From the NCBI GenBank assembly GCA_037952775.1, contig JBANAY010000003.1, forward strand, positions 19,964,001-20,028,000: a DNA stretch of 64,000 nucleotides, in the 5' to 3' direction. Positions 12,862 to 24,437 of the stretch are shown one piece after another. The DNA is from Clonostachys chloroleuca (lineage: Eukaryota > Ascomycota > Sordariomycetes > Hypocreales > Bionectriaceae). Numbering within the stretch: the first letter of the stretch is position 1; each line of letters begins with the position of its first letter. Below the pieces are notes generated by a model. That model worked only from the letters and a program-made list of their open reading frames with translations. It made no database searches and was not told the DNA's origin. Made by a program: the position numbers and the translations under genes.

Positions 12862-13496
12862 TAATTTTCGGAAAGTCAAGGTTGTACTTTGGTATAAATC
12901 GTATTGCTTGCTGATGTTCCACTGCCGGATATGATGACGCTCCCCCTCCTCGTGTTATTTGCACATGAAGAGTTCGCAGGGTTGCTACCTGGGACTTCGT
13001 AACTTTTCGATCCATCCAAAGCAAGGGAAGACTAGATAACAGTACCAATTCACAGAAAACGAATGATTCCACCTTCAAATGAACTCCTTTGAATGTGTGC
13101 CGGAAAGCTGTTTCTACGAAAGGGTCGCTTTATACCGATTAGATTCGAAATCTTGGGATACTCGGCACTAAATATATCTCAGTAATCATGGGAGCACATT
13201 TTTTTGTTGCCGTGTGTGGATATATTATGGGGTACCTTATCTCCCTATTCTATGTATCGACCGTAAACCTTCATGTCATCCGGCTTACTTAGATTTCATG
13301 AGTAGCGTAGCAGGGCTGGAAATAAAACTGGAAATGCCGAGGAGTACCAGGCGACAAATTGCGGGTGAAAGTGAGACTTCTTGCATCTCCTGTTTGTTGC
13401 AATGGCCTCAAGAGACAAACTAAGTCGCACCATGGCAAATTTTCGCATCTAGTAGGACTACATTCAGCCACGAACAGGGTGCCGCTCGGCCCATTA
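12862..13496. other. Convergent intergenic region
   Basis: The 3' flanks of GH43 and of the regulator gene meet here. No supported gene. An open frame overlapping 13359-13751 is antisense to the regulator and looks like a shadow. Confidence 0.5.
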
Positions 13497-14813
13497 TCAC
13501 ATCATCAGATGCTCTCGGGGCCACGATATCCACCTAGTATAATTGTCAGGCAGGTTTTGGACGACGTCATCCAAAACGCGAGACGCCCACCCTGTAGTGT
13601 ACCAGAAACAATCCACGGTCTGGAGCAGGACGGCAAAGTGAGCGAGCAGAATAAGTGCTCCAGGGTGTCCTTGGCCTACCTGATGGATGAAATCGTCCTC
13701 TATGATCCAGAGCCAGCGCAGAACAATATGGGTTTTACCATTGGTTATTGACTCTGGCTGCAGTCTAGTTCCGTAGACCTCTTGAAAACAATCTACCAGT
13801 CCTTCATAAAGGATCTCAAGCCCTGCATCAGGCATAACTGGTAGAAGCCTCGCTAGATCCACAAGTGGTTCTTCCCACGGAATATATCCTTGCGCGACTC
13901 TTGATGGCGGAACTGGCGTCGTGTTCTCCCGGGGGAAGGGTCCAAGGTATCCCGAGAATATGGCCGGCATGCCCATGGACTCGATAGTGAAGCGTATGCC
14001 ACGAAACAGCGTCAGCCATGTAATCTCGGCCCGCTCCGTATCCACGCGAGGATGCGCCTTACTTGTTGGAGACCGTGCGAGTGTGTAGCTGAAAATGAGG
14101 ACTGTGGCCACGTAGAGTGCCGAACAGTTGGTCTTATCAATTCGAGGTAGTAGCTCCGTGACTTCGCGTAAACCCTTGGCATGATGGGCCTCGGCACAGC
14201 CCATCAACTTGTTGGCGTCAACGGGACGTTGCCATGCCTGGTGGAGAGCAGAGAGAGCGAGCATCAAGTGGAGAACATAGTGGTGTTCAAAGGAAAGCAG
14301 GGGCACTTTGTCGTGCCAGAGCACATCGTCTCCTTGTGCCAAAGAGGCCCGTGTCATGTAATGGTGGTAAAGCTGCAGATCTTCCACATTCAGCTGTGGC
14401 AGGGCAGGGCAGGGCTCAGTAGGCGATGTATCGGCGTGTGCGGCTGGGACCGTGGACAAGCTCAATGTCCACGCTTTCATGGGTCGGCCTCGTTTCCGTG
14501 GGACCGTGACTGAGCTACTGGGCGGGGCTGCTTGAATTACATCGAAATCGCAAGGTAGCGAACAGCGCGAGCAATTGGCACATGCGGGCCGGCCTTCGTC
14601 GCACTGTAGCACATGTATCTCGTTAGAAAGGGTAGCTGATCAGAGTCGTTGGCCATGCATTTGGGCCATCCACGTACATACCTTTACTCTGCGCCTCTTA
14701 CAGTTGCCGCAGCCTTTGCGGGACTTGGTATGTGACCTGCGCTGAACTGGGCGGCAGAAACACCGAGACCCTCGTGAGGCGCCGTCGTGGACGTGGAAGG
14801 CGTCGTCGTCCAT
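13497..14813 (-). CDS. Zn2Cys6 transcription factor, UPC2/ECM22-like
   Basis: Exon 1 is 14813-14682, the intron 14681-14604 (78 bp, GTATGT...CTACAG), exon 2 14603-13497; 412 residues. The binuclear cluster is split by the intron and reads HTKSRKGCGNCKRRRVK then CDEGRPACANC...CDF, with spacing C-x2-C-x6-C-x6-C-x2-C-x6-C. HTKSRxGCxxCKxRRxKCDExxPxCxxC is the signature of the sterol-uptake-control (UPC2) subgroup. The rest is a helical fungal regulatory domain beginning LYHHYMTRAS and HYVLHLMLALSALH. A basic KRGRPMK patch follows the zinc cluster. It sits inside the hydrolase cluster and has a near-perfect copy of the shared palindrome about 180 bp upstream of its own ATG, so autoregulation and control of the cluster are plausible. 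The role in sterol metabolism known for yeast Upc2 need not apply here. Confidence 0.85.
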
Positions 14814-14988
14814 TTCCACACTTCTGGGGCAACTTTCGGTTTCACACGTCTCGAGCGGCCAATGACGAGATAGATGGTCTGGGATGGTATCTTGGAGATG
14901 AAAGCAGAGAACAACTGTACGGCCCCCGCCGGGATGGGTCGCAATGGGCCCGAGGTGCAAATGAAACCCGGGATAAGAGGCCTATTTA

Positions 14989-15003
14989 TCGTATTCGACA
15001 CGA
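14989..15003. promoter_or_regulatory. Near-palindrome TCGTA-TTCGA-CACGA upstream of the regulator
   Basis: It matches the 18019 site at 14 of 15 positions (the right arm has C for T). It lies 176-190 bp upstream of the regulator ATG, a normal promoter distance. It suggests autoregulation; not proven. Confidence 0.5.
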
Positions 15004-15184
15004 TTATTCCGGATCCGAATGCTCCACCGCCGAGAACAGGCTATTTTCCTCGCGCCGATAACACCACCGCAATTTCTACAAAATCACCGCGCTAGTCACG
15101 TACTCAGCTTGGCGCGAAAAGGCACAACATCATGCCATAACCAAGGCGTCTGTCTACCTCTGTCTAAACACTAGGTAGATAGCG

Positions 15185-15490
15185 ACTACCTAGGTCAAGG
15201 TCATAGCCATCACTCAGCATAACACAAGACAGATGGGCGCAGCCCATAACGGCAGCTCATCTCAGAAGGAGACAGGTAGGTGAGGCTCCTCTGGACTGAC
15301 TATTGCGCTGTTGATAGCTAGGCTGGCTACATATTGATCACTCGTCTTAACAGTAGACATAGAGGTCAGGCTCCTACGCAGCCACTAAGTACTACCTAGG
15401 TCCGGCTTATAGCAATCATTCATCTCAACACAAGACAAAGAGGTCACCATCAATCGCTTATCTTAACAGCAGACAGCTAGGTCACCTATT
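15185..15490. repeat. Degenerate direct repeats (minisatellite-like)
   Basis: Unit 15185-15237 and unit 15391-15443 both begin ACTACCTAGGTC and continue with a related 41-bp block (CATAGCCATCACTCA vs TATAGCAATCATTCA, then AACACAAGACA); I count about 41 of 53 positions identical. Shorter related pieces with TTAACAGTAGACATAGAGG and TTAACAGCAGACAGCTAGG lie at about 15346 and 15460. No coding frame is associated. Confidence 0.55.
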
Positions 15491-16066
15491 GTTATTAATT
15501 CCTTTAACCTTCGCTCACCCACGATGCGTCGTGAGATCATAAAAAGAGATGTTCAAAGATGGCACCTCTATGTTACCCTCTGTGTTATTAATAGGGGTTC
15601 CTGGATTAGCGCGGAGGTTTTATCCGAGCTGCTATTTTTCCGGCACCTAACTGAGAATCGATGCCATCATGATGTCAAATTTTATTGATGATGACGTGGT
15701 GCAAGATGGAAGCAATCTTAATTCGCGAATTGCACTTTATGACTGAATTCTTATTAAGTCAAGTCATGAGTTGATATCTTTCAGGATGCATTTCACCCGG
15801 TCGCTCAGGGAACAACCCTATGATTTTGGGACCGAAGCACAATAGAATCCTAGCGTAGAAAAGAAACATATTATTCTTCCAGAACGGTGGTTGATTTCCG
15901 CATGAAACACACGTGAAAGGTATTAAACGATGTCCTTTGTTCTCCTCTATATACGTTGGACACAGGTCCAGTATTGCCCCGAGCCTCTGGTAAGCTAGTT
16001 CGAGCCTGTTTTTGTGAATTTGAAGTATACCGAAGCCTCTCTGGAAACATAAACCATTAAATTAAC

Positions 16067-17783
16067 CTACAGCGGCAGAATATCACAATTCTTTACCAAC
16101 AACCTTCCTCCGAGAGACATCGTACCATAGTTAAACACGGCAAAGCGATAGCCCACATATCCCACAGCCTCGTTTGTCAAGACGAATGCTCGCCCCAGTT
16201 GCGTAAAGGTTTTACCGTCATGACTATATTCGAACGTGGCAAGTCTCTTCTCCTTCTCAAATCCATGTGAAAAAGCAGGTCTCACGTCTACCTTGAGCCT
16301 TAACCATAGTTTATCTTGCAATATTGCCGCCTCCTCCTCAACTGTCCCCTGCGTATCTACTGACCAATCCAGGGCAACAGGGTGACCATTCATCCAGCCA
16401 ACTGGTGTGCTTATGGGTGAAACACGTATATCATGTACATTGACAAGCCGCGCAACCCCGAAATCCTTGTGGATGCCAATGTAGGCACTTTTGTCTCGAA
16501 AGATACATGCGCCAGCTCTATCTCCGTTTTGCAAGCCTGAAATATCCAGAAAAAAGGTTGCCATGCTTGCCGGGCCAATGGTGCGGTGTGTGAGGGTGTT
16601 GGCAGCTAGGAAAAGATTGTCGGTGACGGTAGCCGTTTCCATGAGCAAGGCTCCATCCTTCTGAATATTCCATCTTGAGTTGTCGGGATTATGATTCCAC
16701 TCCCAACAATGCTCAAGTTTGTCGCCTCCAAAGAAATGATTTCGAAAGCATGAATTTCTCCTCGGCTCCGCATCTTTCCCTTGGATTACGTTTGGATATT
16801 CAAGCTGCCACCACGCATCATTCTTGGAGACGCCAACTTGGACCTGTGGCCAGCCTTTGCCATCGAAAGTGACTGGAGCAAGAACGGGAACGCGACCGCA
16901 GGGAAACCCGTCAATAAAAGCCATATAATACCACTTGCCGCTCTCTGTATCGACGAGCGCCCCTTGATGAGGAAAGCCAGATCCCGGAATAGGCGAGAGT
17001 ACTTCACCGATCACACGGCGGGATTGGTATGGACCAAAGGGACTTGACGAAGACTTCAAGACGTACTGTCCGGCAAAAGGCCGCGTGAGCCAAATGTAGT
17101 ATGCACCGGAGATTTTATACATTCGGGCTCCTTCCAGATACTCATCTGACGTATAGACAGGCTAGACAAGATCAGTCATGTAAGATTCGTATCGGCTGTA
17201 GTTTGACGTAGGGGCCAGCGCCACTCACCTTGCTCTCAACCTCCCGACATCCATCAGGTGACAGCTTAGCAACGTGTATAGTTTTTGTACCGTATGCAAG
17301 GTAAGGTGTATCGTCGTCGTCTATAAACAATCCAAGGTCGTAGTAGAATTTGTCGATAGAGGAAATGCACGTCCAAGTATCACATGGACTCTTGGCTGTG
17401 TAGATGTATGTTTTCTCCGTGCCCTGAATTGGCCCATACCAATAGAACAATCCGTCACTCTTTCGATATTTCATAGTTGAAGCCCATATGCCCTTTCCAT
17501 ACGAGCCGCAGTGGTGACCATCGAGTGAAAATCTTTCTCCAAATGCAAGCTCAGGGACCGAATGTCCAACATATGCCCAGTCTACAAGATTATGTGATTG
17601 AAGAACCGGTGCCCCCGGAGAGAATGCAAATGAAGAGGCACTCATATAATACACATTTCCGACCCGAATAACTTCCATGTCTGGCAAATCCTCCCAGATG
17701 ACCGGGTTAGTGAAGGTGACACAAGCCACCGCCTTTGCGGCAGGTGTGGCTTCAGAGCAAGACATCATGTCTAAAGAGAGCAT
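16067..17783 (-). CDS. GH43 beta-xylosidase-like enzyme, no signal peptide
   Basis: Exons 17783-17229 and 17161-16067 are separated by a 67-bp intron (GTGAGT...CTAG), phase 0, giving 549 residues. FTNPVIWEDLPDMEVIRVGNVYYMSAS at the N-terminus is typical of fungal GH43 beta-xylosidases; Asp35 in LPD is the likely base and Glu195 in YLEGARMYK the likely acid. The segment IDDDDTPYLAYG gives the third carboxylate. The C-terminal half (SRWNIQKDGALLMETATVTDNLF ... FTQLGRAF ... YRFAVFNYG) is the accessory beta-sandwich. No hydrophobic leader precedes the domain, so the enzyme may be cytosolic and act on imported oligosaccharides. It is divergent with GH3 at 18429, and a perfect palindrome is 236 bp upstream of its start. 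Confidence 0.88.
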
Positions 17784-18428
17784 GTAAAATGAGAAAGATA
17801 CTGGGTGCCCAATGGGATATTTTTCTGGAGGGCTAGAAGGCTCAAATTCTAACTTACGCTGCGATTTGAACAGCCGAGCCTGCTCGGTACGAATATTGCT
17901 GATAACTCATCACGAGGAGCTGATTCTGTGTAAGCCTCGTGAGAATGCATGCCGACGCTAGCTCCTACTAAAAGCGAAGCTCTCTCGCGCTAACATTTAT
18001 GTTCCCGTAAGGTGCATGTCGTATTCGATACGAAAATTTGACCCACGTTGCATAGTTTGTCTGAAGTGTGGGGAATACTGGTCGTAAAATGGCTGCCTCC
18101 ATCTATCCATAGGTTACAGCGCGGGTCCCTACCGAACGATTCTACCCCCCGTTTTAGGTCGGGTGATGATACCCCGTGAGAAGTTGTCCCAGAGCCAGCA
18201 AGCCAGTATTTGTGTTAAGGTGCATTACTAGGATCTCGGGTTATGATCTTTCCTACGATGATGTGATGTAGGGACCGAAGTGCTGATCGGGGTGGAAACT
18301 GTAGTCCTGTAGTTAATATGATTTCTCAATAAGAGCAGATACAATCTTTTCCATTGATTGTAGACCGAGCTTGACAGCCCAACTCATGCATGCAACATTT
18401 AAACTCATCTCTTCTATACAATCCAGTC
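17784..18428. other. Shared divergent promoter of GH43 and GH3
   Basis: 645 bp between two start codons pointing outwards. It contains the perfect palindrome at 18019-18033 and an extra TACGA half-site at about 17888. Otherwise no gene is seen. Confidence 0.6.
18019..18033. promoter_or_regulatory. Palindrome TCGTA-TTCGA-TACGA
   Basis: A perfect inverted repeat with 5-bp spacer, followed by AAAATTTG, mirroring the site at 10577 (TACGAAAAT shared on the right side). It is 236 bp from the GH43 start and 396 bp from the GH3 start. Confidence 0.6.
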
Positions 18429-21121
18429 ATGTCATCTTCACTCGTTGACTCAGTACTGTCAACACTCTCCCTGAAGGAAAAAGTCTGATGCCAATTATCA
18501 AGTATAACTACTTTCTAACTAACGAAAATGGAGCAGATTTCCCTCCTGGCTGGTGGCGAGGTGTGGTCAACCGTCCCTCTTCCGGGCAAGGGTATCCCAA
18601 GTATCAAGGTAAGATGAAAAAACTCGCGCCATTCTAGTGAAAGTACCTATGGGTTCTGACATGGTGTCGAGACAACCGATGGCCCAAATGGCGCTCGTGG
18701 AAGCAAGATCAAGGACGGCGTGAGCGCTGCCTGCTTCCCTGCCGCTTGTAGTGTTGCATCTACCTTTGACGTTGATATTGCCAGACGTATCGGAGAAGCT
18801 TTGGGCGAGGAATGCCTAACAAAAGGGGCCAAATGCTTGCTAGCCCCGACTGTGTGCATCCATCGTCACCCGTTGGGAGGACGGAACTTTGAGAGCTTCT
18901 CCGAGGACCCCTTTCTAAGCGGGCAGATGGGATCATACACCGTCGTCGGACTGCAGTCCAGAGGAGTTGCGGCAACAGTCAAGCATTTCGTCGCAAATGA
19001 GCAGGAAACCCGTCGACTCGACGTAAACGCCATTGTGGCCGAACGTCCCTTACGAGAGGTTTACCTAAAGCCATTTGAGCTGATTGTGAAAAATGCTAAC
19101 CCATGGGCTGTAATGACCGCATACAACAAAATCAACGGAGAGCATGCGGATTCCAATGCCTATCTAATCCAGAAAATCTTACGCGCGGAATGGGGCTGGA
19201 AGGGCTTGGTCATGAGTGACTGGGGAGGGACCAACTCAACGGCCGAAGCCCTCAATGCCGGAACGGACTTGGAAATGCCGGGCCCTACGCGTTGGAGACA
19301 GCCGGGCGATGTCATCGCTGCCATAGAATCCGGAAAAGTTACTGTCGAGACGATCGATGCGAGGGCATGCCAGGTGCTCGAATTTGTGAATCGATTAAAA
19401 GGATTCGGCCATCATGAGCAGCACGAGCCGGAAGAGGAGGCCATCAATAACCCCAACCACGCAGCCTTGATTCGCGAAGCTGGCAGCAAGGGCATCGTCC
19501 TTCTGAAGAATCATAATAGCTGCTTACCTCTGACGAAAGAAAAATTACGCGGACGCAAAATTGCCCTCTTGGGGTATGCGAAGGAGTGCTTGGCGCACGG
19601 CGGTGGCAGCGCTTCGGTCATGCCTCACTATCGAGTCACCCCATACGATGCTTTCTGTGAGCACTTCAAAGACTGCGGGGTGGATATTTCGTACTCAAAA
19701 GGTAACACTCCATTCCTCAATGAAATCGGAGGCAAAAGCTGAACCCCGCGTCAGGTGCTCACACCTTTCGTCAACTACCGCTCTTAGTAAACAACATCCG
19801 CGATGCGACAGGGGAGCCAGGTTTCACCTATCATGTCTACCAGTCAGGACAAAGTACCTCCCCAATCAAGACAGTTCACGGCTATGACAAGTCTGAGATG
19901 TCCCTTCTGGATGGCCATGTCCTTGAGAACGTCGAGGTTGAACTTTTGGGTAGATTCCGGCCCCCAGAAACAGCTACGTACTACTTCACCCTGTCAAGCC
20001 TTGGCCCTTGCCAGGTATATGTGAATGATGAAGTGCTTCTTACGCAGAAGAATAATTGTCGCGATGCGATGGGATTTTTATTTGGCGGGGTTCCTGTTCC
20101 CCGGACCAAGTTGTTCATGGACGCAAGCCGAGAGTACGAAATTCGAGTCCGTGCAACGCCACCTTTACCCAGCGATGGTCAAGGTCTTGGTTTCTTGCAG
20201 GGCCAGATTGGGATGCGATTGGGCTGCATGTCGTCGGTTGAGCACGATGCAGATGTTCTGTCGGATGCGACCGAGCTTGCTAAAGCGGCAGACTACTCCA
20301 TCATTTTAACCGGGCACGATCCATCCTGGGAAACAGAGGGACAGGACCGACTCAGTTTCTCGCTCCCAAAAGAAGGGAGCCAGGATCAGTTAGTTGAGGC
20401 TGTTGCGGCTGTTTGTCCAAACGTCACCGTCGTGAACTGCACTGGCTCCGCTGTGGCTCTACCATGGCTCGATGACATTCAGGCGCTGCTTCAAGCATGG
20501 CTACCTGGTCAGGAAGCCGGACATTCTATTGTCGATGTCCTTACCGGGGTTCAGAACCCTGAAGGGCATTTGACGTGCACATTTCCCAAGAGGCTTGAAG
20601 ACTGTCCAGCCTTCGAGAATTTCCCGGGGCAGACAGACCTCGAGGGCGGGCCAGAAGTACGGTACGAAGAAGGCGTATTTGTGGGCTATAGGCACTTTGA
20701 TCGCCTTCCTCTAGACACGGTACACTTCCCTTTCGGGTTTGGCTTATCTTACACCTCATTCTCTTTCGGTGACTTGGAAGTTGATGAGCTTCGCAATGGA
20801 AACTACCGCGTCAAGATTCCAGTATCGAATGTTGGGGATGTCAAGGGAGCGACGGCAGTACAGGTCTATATTGGGCAGTCCACAATAGTCCCAGCCAACC
20901 CCGTCAAGGCTCTGGCTGCATTTTCGAAGGTGTCTCTTGAATCTGGACAGGTTACGGTGGTCGAAATGGAGGTTCAGGCCCGCGAATTTGCGTTCTGGGA
21001 CGAACGGATGCACGCGTGGGTTATCGAAGGTGGCGAATATGACATCGGGGTGTATCGCTCCGCCGCGGATTTAGTTGCGAAGAAATCAGTGGCGATCAAT
21101 CCCCGTGTGTTTGCACCCTGA
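18429..21121 (+). CDS. GH3 beta-glucosidase with PA14-like insert and Fn3-like tail
   Basis: Four exons: 18429-18482, 18537-18608, 18672-19701, 19755-21121; the coding sum is 2523 nt, 840 residues, with no frame slip. Exon 1 gives MSSSLVDSVLSTLSLKEK, continuing ISLLAGGEVWSTVPLPGKGIPSIK and TTDGPNGARG, the standard GH3 N-terminus. The nucleophile is Asp225 in VMSDWGGTNS; KHFVANEQETRR supplies the substrate-binding Lys-His. An insert starting near GFTYHVYQSG fits a PA14 domain, and the C-terminus (FPFGFGLSYTSFSF ... VSNVGDVKGATAVQVYIG) is the fibronectin-III-like domain. No signal peptide is visible, as in many PA14-type fungal GH3 enzymes. Intron 1 has an unusual donor, GTCTGA, but a good CTAAC branch site. 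An apparent frameshift at 19742 is explained by the 53-bp intron 19702-19754. Confidence 0.92.
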
Positions 21122-21883
21122 TTTCGTTGATTCCCAAAACATTCGCCTTCAATAGACCTTGGGTAGCCTAGTCACAATTTGATCCTGTCAAACGTCAATC
21201 ATAAAGCTTATGTAACCCTAAGGTTGCGACTAATTTGACTTTTTAACTGGAAGACTCGATCGTTGAATAATATGATAATTTTAAGTAAGTATTCAAGAAA
21301 ATAGTAAAGAATGGAAGGTTTATATGGGATTCATAACACCCCCGGACCATTTGAGGCATCCTTCGCAGCTATGGCAATGTTCTTGATCTCCGTTGGGGCA
21401 TCTTTATAGATGATAGATGCCTCGAGAATCTTGTCTTTATCGGCGCTCCGAGCATGCCACTTATATATACGTTCCTTAGCTCACTATTAGCTAAAGTAAA
21501 AGGACTAGAACTTCGAGAGGCTACGGACTAGCTAAAAATTCACCTCTCATCGTTCTTCTAGCCACTGTCTTCACATCTTCTACATGAGTGGGTGCCCGGG
21601 CCTACATCTTACTTTCTCTGTGCTCTGGGTTCATATACTGGTAGAAGGGGATAATGAATGATATTGAATGAGTCTTGAGAACTATTGAGGTACTCCGTCC
21701 TTGCTCCTTGTAGTCGAAAGGGAATCAGGAGCTAATAGCGCCTCAAGATAAGCACTGATTCCCCCTCATCCTTATCTCTTATACAAAGAAATATTGATTA
21801 ACTGGTATAGATCAGGGTACGGAACGCGAAACTGTGTGCCTAACTGTCATAGTGACGCTGCAAGATGGGGCTATTCTTGTCAA
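21122..21883. other. Convergent intergenic region
   Basis: The 3' flanks of GH3 and of the esterase. AT-leaning; no gene, RNA or repeat supported. Confidence 0.5.
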
Positions 21884-23578
21884 TTATAACTCACAGGACC
21901 AGCAACTCGTACTAGTCAGATTTGTGCATGGTCTGCCAAAAACGGCCTTGGAGGGATAAGGACATATAATCTCAACCCGAGTTGTGTTATCGGGCAATTT
22001 TATCGTCACAGACGAGTGGCTCGGTGCAGTGCCATTTTCAACCCAGAGGCGAAGCTGGTCAAACAATGCAATCGGCTGGCCGCCAGCGCCCCCTGCACAA
22101 TGTGCCAACCCAGGAACACGATAGTATTGATAGAAATCGTCAACACCACCAAGATAACTGGCAACTTCACGATAGTAGGAAAGCGTGTTCCACACTGGAA
22201 TGCTCTGATCAGCCTGTCCAACATGTTAGCAGGGTGAAGATTGAACAACGCAGGCAGGCAGCTCCATACAAGGCCATGGAAGTTGATGAGTTTGCCTCCA
22301 GCATCGCGAAAGCTGCTCAGATCCCTTTCACTAGTCTCAAACGTAGAATCGAAAGCACGTTTCAAATGTTTAAACAAGATATCGAATTCTTCCCACGATA
22401 TCGATGTGCGATTGGATTCGGGGTCCATGTCAACAAAATTACGCCACCATGTTGCGATCGAAAGCTGACCGCTCGCGAAACAGTCACCCGTATCAGTGCA
22501 AGATGTCGGCGCAATTGTGGACAGACTAGATCCAATGTCGAATCCGTACCACATGAATTCACCATTCAAGGAAGTGGGACCAGTCCAGATAGCAGTAGCA
22601 ACATCCGCGGCCCCGGCAGTCAGCTGCACTTCCGCGGAATTCGTGCTGCATACGAACTTCTTGCCAACGTGCTCGGTCGCATTGAAATGTCTCAAGCATT
22701 GCTCAGGTTCTGCGATGAGACCGTCCTTGACGCCGTCAAGCTCATCGCAAGCCTCGATCGCGAGGGACGTGATATAGTCGAGCTCACAAGCTTGAGGGTA
22801 CTGGCCAGTGTGGTTCATATAGAAGGCCGGCCAGATGGTGCTCATGACGAACGGAGACCAGTTAATTGCTGGAGCTGCCGAGAGAATCCCATCGTACGCG
22901 TTTGGATATTGTTGAGCAAGGGCCATTCCTTGACGGCCCCCCTGTGAGCAGCCATTCCAGTATGCGTAAGATGGAGCTTCGCCGTAGAAGCTTTCGACCA
23001 AGCTTTTTGCGATGACAGCCTAGCAGTGCAGATATATTAGCCCAGTTCCTTGTATCATGATGGCCCTAGATGAATACGGTCTTTACGCAAAATTAGTTTA
23101 CCTCGTCATTCAGCGAGACGTAGCCAAAATTAGACAGGCCCGCCCAGTTGAGGTTTCCAGGACTAGCAAGAGCCCAAGAGTCCGGAGCGCCCAATTCAGT
23201 AACTCCAGAGTCAGTCGTCACGGTGGCGTAGCCATAGTAAATAGCCCCAGCCATGCCCCAGTAGCTGATGGTACCTCTCCCCGGGCTCCAGCCACCACCC
23301 CCTACTGCCTGTAATCTCCCATTGTACCCTTCGACAGGCAGCCAACTCTCAACAGTGACTTTATCGTTGTATCCTGGATGGGTGTACGATACGGTCACGT
23401 TGCAAAAAGTAGCGTTTCTTACGAACACAGACGGCTGGGAGAAGATGTAGCCTTCAGGAATGTAGTTAGAGTAACCAGTAACAAGATCCGCTTGAAGCGA
23501 CAATATATCGGCGCCGAAAAGGACAGGGTTGCCGAAGGTGGCATCGACACAATGATCGGTCAAAGATGACATGGCCAT
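21884..23578 (-). CDS. Tannase/feruloyl esterase family protein
   Basis: Exons run from 23578 to 23102, 23019-22270 and 22213-21884, with introns of 82 bp (GTAAAC...CTAG) and 56 bp (GTATGG...GACAG). The family motif YWNGCSQGGRQG holds the nucleophile Ser and the vicinal Cys. The C-terminal catalytic region VDDFYQYYRVPGLAHCAGG carries the Asp, His and second Cys, and several N-glycosylation sites are present. The frame is open upstream of the first ATG, with a strongly hydrophobic run (IFALLLLFLGSTMA) that looks like a signal peptide. The true start is therefore probably in an upstream exon that I could not place; the ATG given is only the first in frame. Substrate is uncertain (gallate or ferulate esters). 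In this cluster, removal of ester-linked aromatic groups from polysaccharide is a reasonable role. Divergent with GH3 at 24438. Confidence 0.85.
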
Positions 23579-23605
23579 TGTGCTTCCCAAGAACAACAAT
23601 AGCAA

Positions 23606-24437
23606 AGCAAAGATGGGGGCTCGAGGCAGGTTTGTATTTACAGCAACCAGAGTAGTCTGAACAGAAACAGAGGCTGATACCGCAGGCTTCGCACTTAAAC
23701 CATTCTTCGCTTATAGGCGAGCCCACAACCATTCAGGGACAAGCTACGATCACTGCTGTCGACATGGATGCGCTATTCGCATCAGCAGAGTACCAGTGAG
23801 TCATGATTATCGAGTCAGAGTGTAACCAACAAGGTCACCGGTATGGAAGCCATCCTGTATAGATTCTCTGTATTCATGGTCAAGCTCTTTTAGCACCCTA
23901 CAGGGGTGGGCCCTAATCTCCCCTCATTTCGCAAAAGGAAGGGGACATTGCTTACTAACTAAATCGGATCACGATTTCCTGACTAGCCTCATGGATCCCA
24001 ACTCGGAGTAAAAGTGTCCGAAGCTATTGACGACGGCGTGCGATGCAGTATGGGGACTAATACCATCCTCGCAATCCCGACAAGCAGATTATAAAAGTAG
24101 AGCGAAATTAGAATAGCCGAGATGATAGCCGATACCAGCGCGGAATCCAAGTTCAAGACGAATGTTGGATTGCCGTAAGGCATAGGACTTGACTGCAATC
24201 TTCGCACTGAAGCCAGAGTTACAGTGCTAGGGCATTTCCAACCTTCAAATCCGACTTCCGTACCCAGTGTTTTGTAACATCAGAAACAAGCCTAGCACAC
24301 GTGGTACCGGAACCTCGCCGGATCTCCTGCACATTTACCAAGTTTCATAAATCAAACTGCTCAAGTCTCATCACTCCCAGCCTATCTACTTCCCCTCGCA
24401 GTGTTGATTGAAGAATCTTCACTTGAGTACAAACGCA
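23606..24437. other. Shared divergent region of esterase and GH3
   Basis: About 0.83 kb between outward-facing genes. It probably contains the missing first exon of the esterase. No copy of the cluster palindrome is seen, only a single TACGA at about 23744. A short reading frame around 23738-23800 resembles a polymerase motif (see findings). Confidence 0.45.

Larger units (their letters stand above)
14814..16066. other. Intergenic region with degenerate repeats
   Basis: This holds the regulator promoter and then, at 15185-15490, diverged direct repeats (separate entry). From 15500 to 16066 I see no gene. Its right end is the 3' flank of the second GH43. Confidence 0.5.

Noticed and set aside
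13497..14813. Naming the regulator UPC2
   Set aside because: The zinc cluster is of that subgroup, but the position in a hydrolase cluster makes orthology and a sterol role unlikely, so no symbol was given.
14181..15095. Overlapping plus-strand open frames opposite the regulator
   Set aside because: Antisense shadows of the Zn2Cys6 gene; no start context, splice logic or family resemblance.
19702..19754. Apparent frameshift in the GH3 gene at 18429
   Set aside because: A 53-bp GT-AG intron with a CTGAAC branch restores the frame exactly and total exon length is divisible by three.
22214..22269. Apparent frameshift in the tannase-family gene
   Set aside because: Explained by a 56-bp intron (GTATGG...GACAG) that rejoins HGL with ADQSIPVWNTL.
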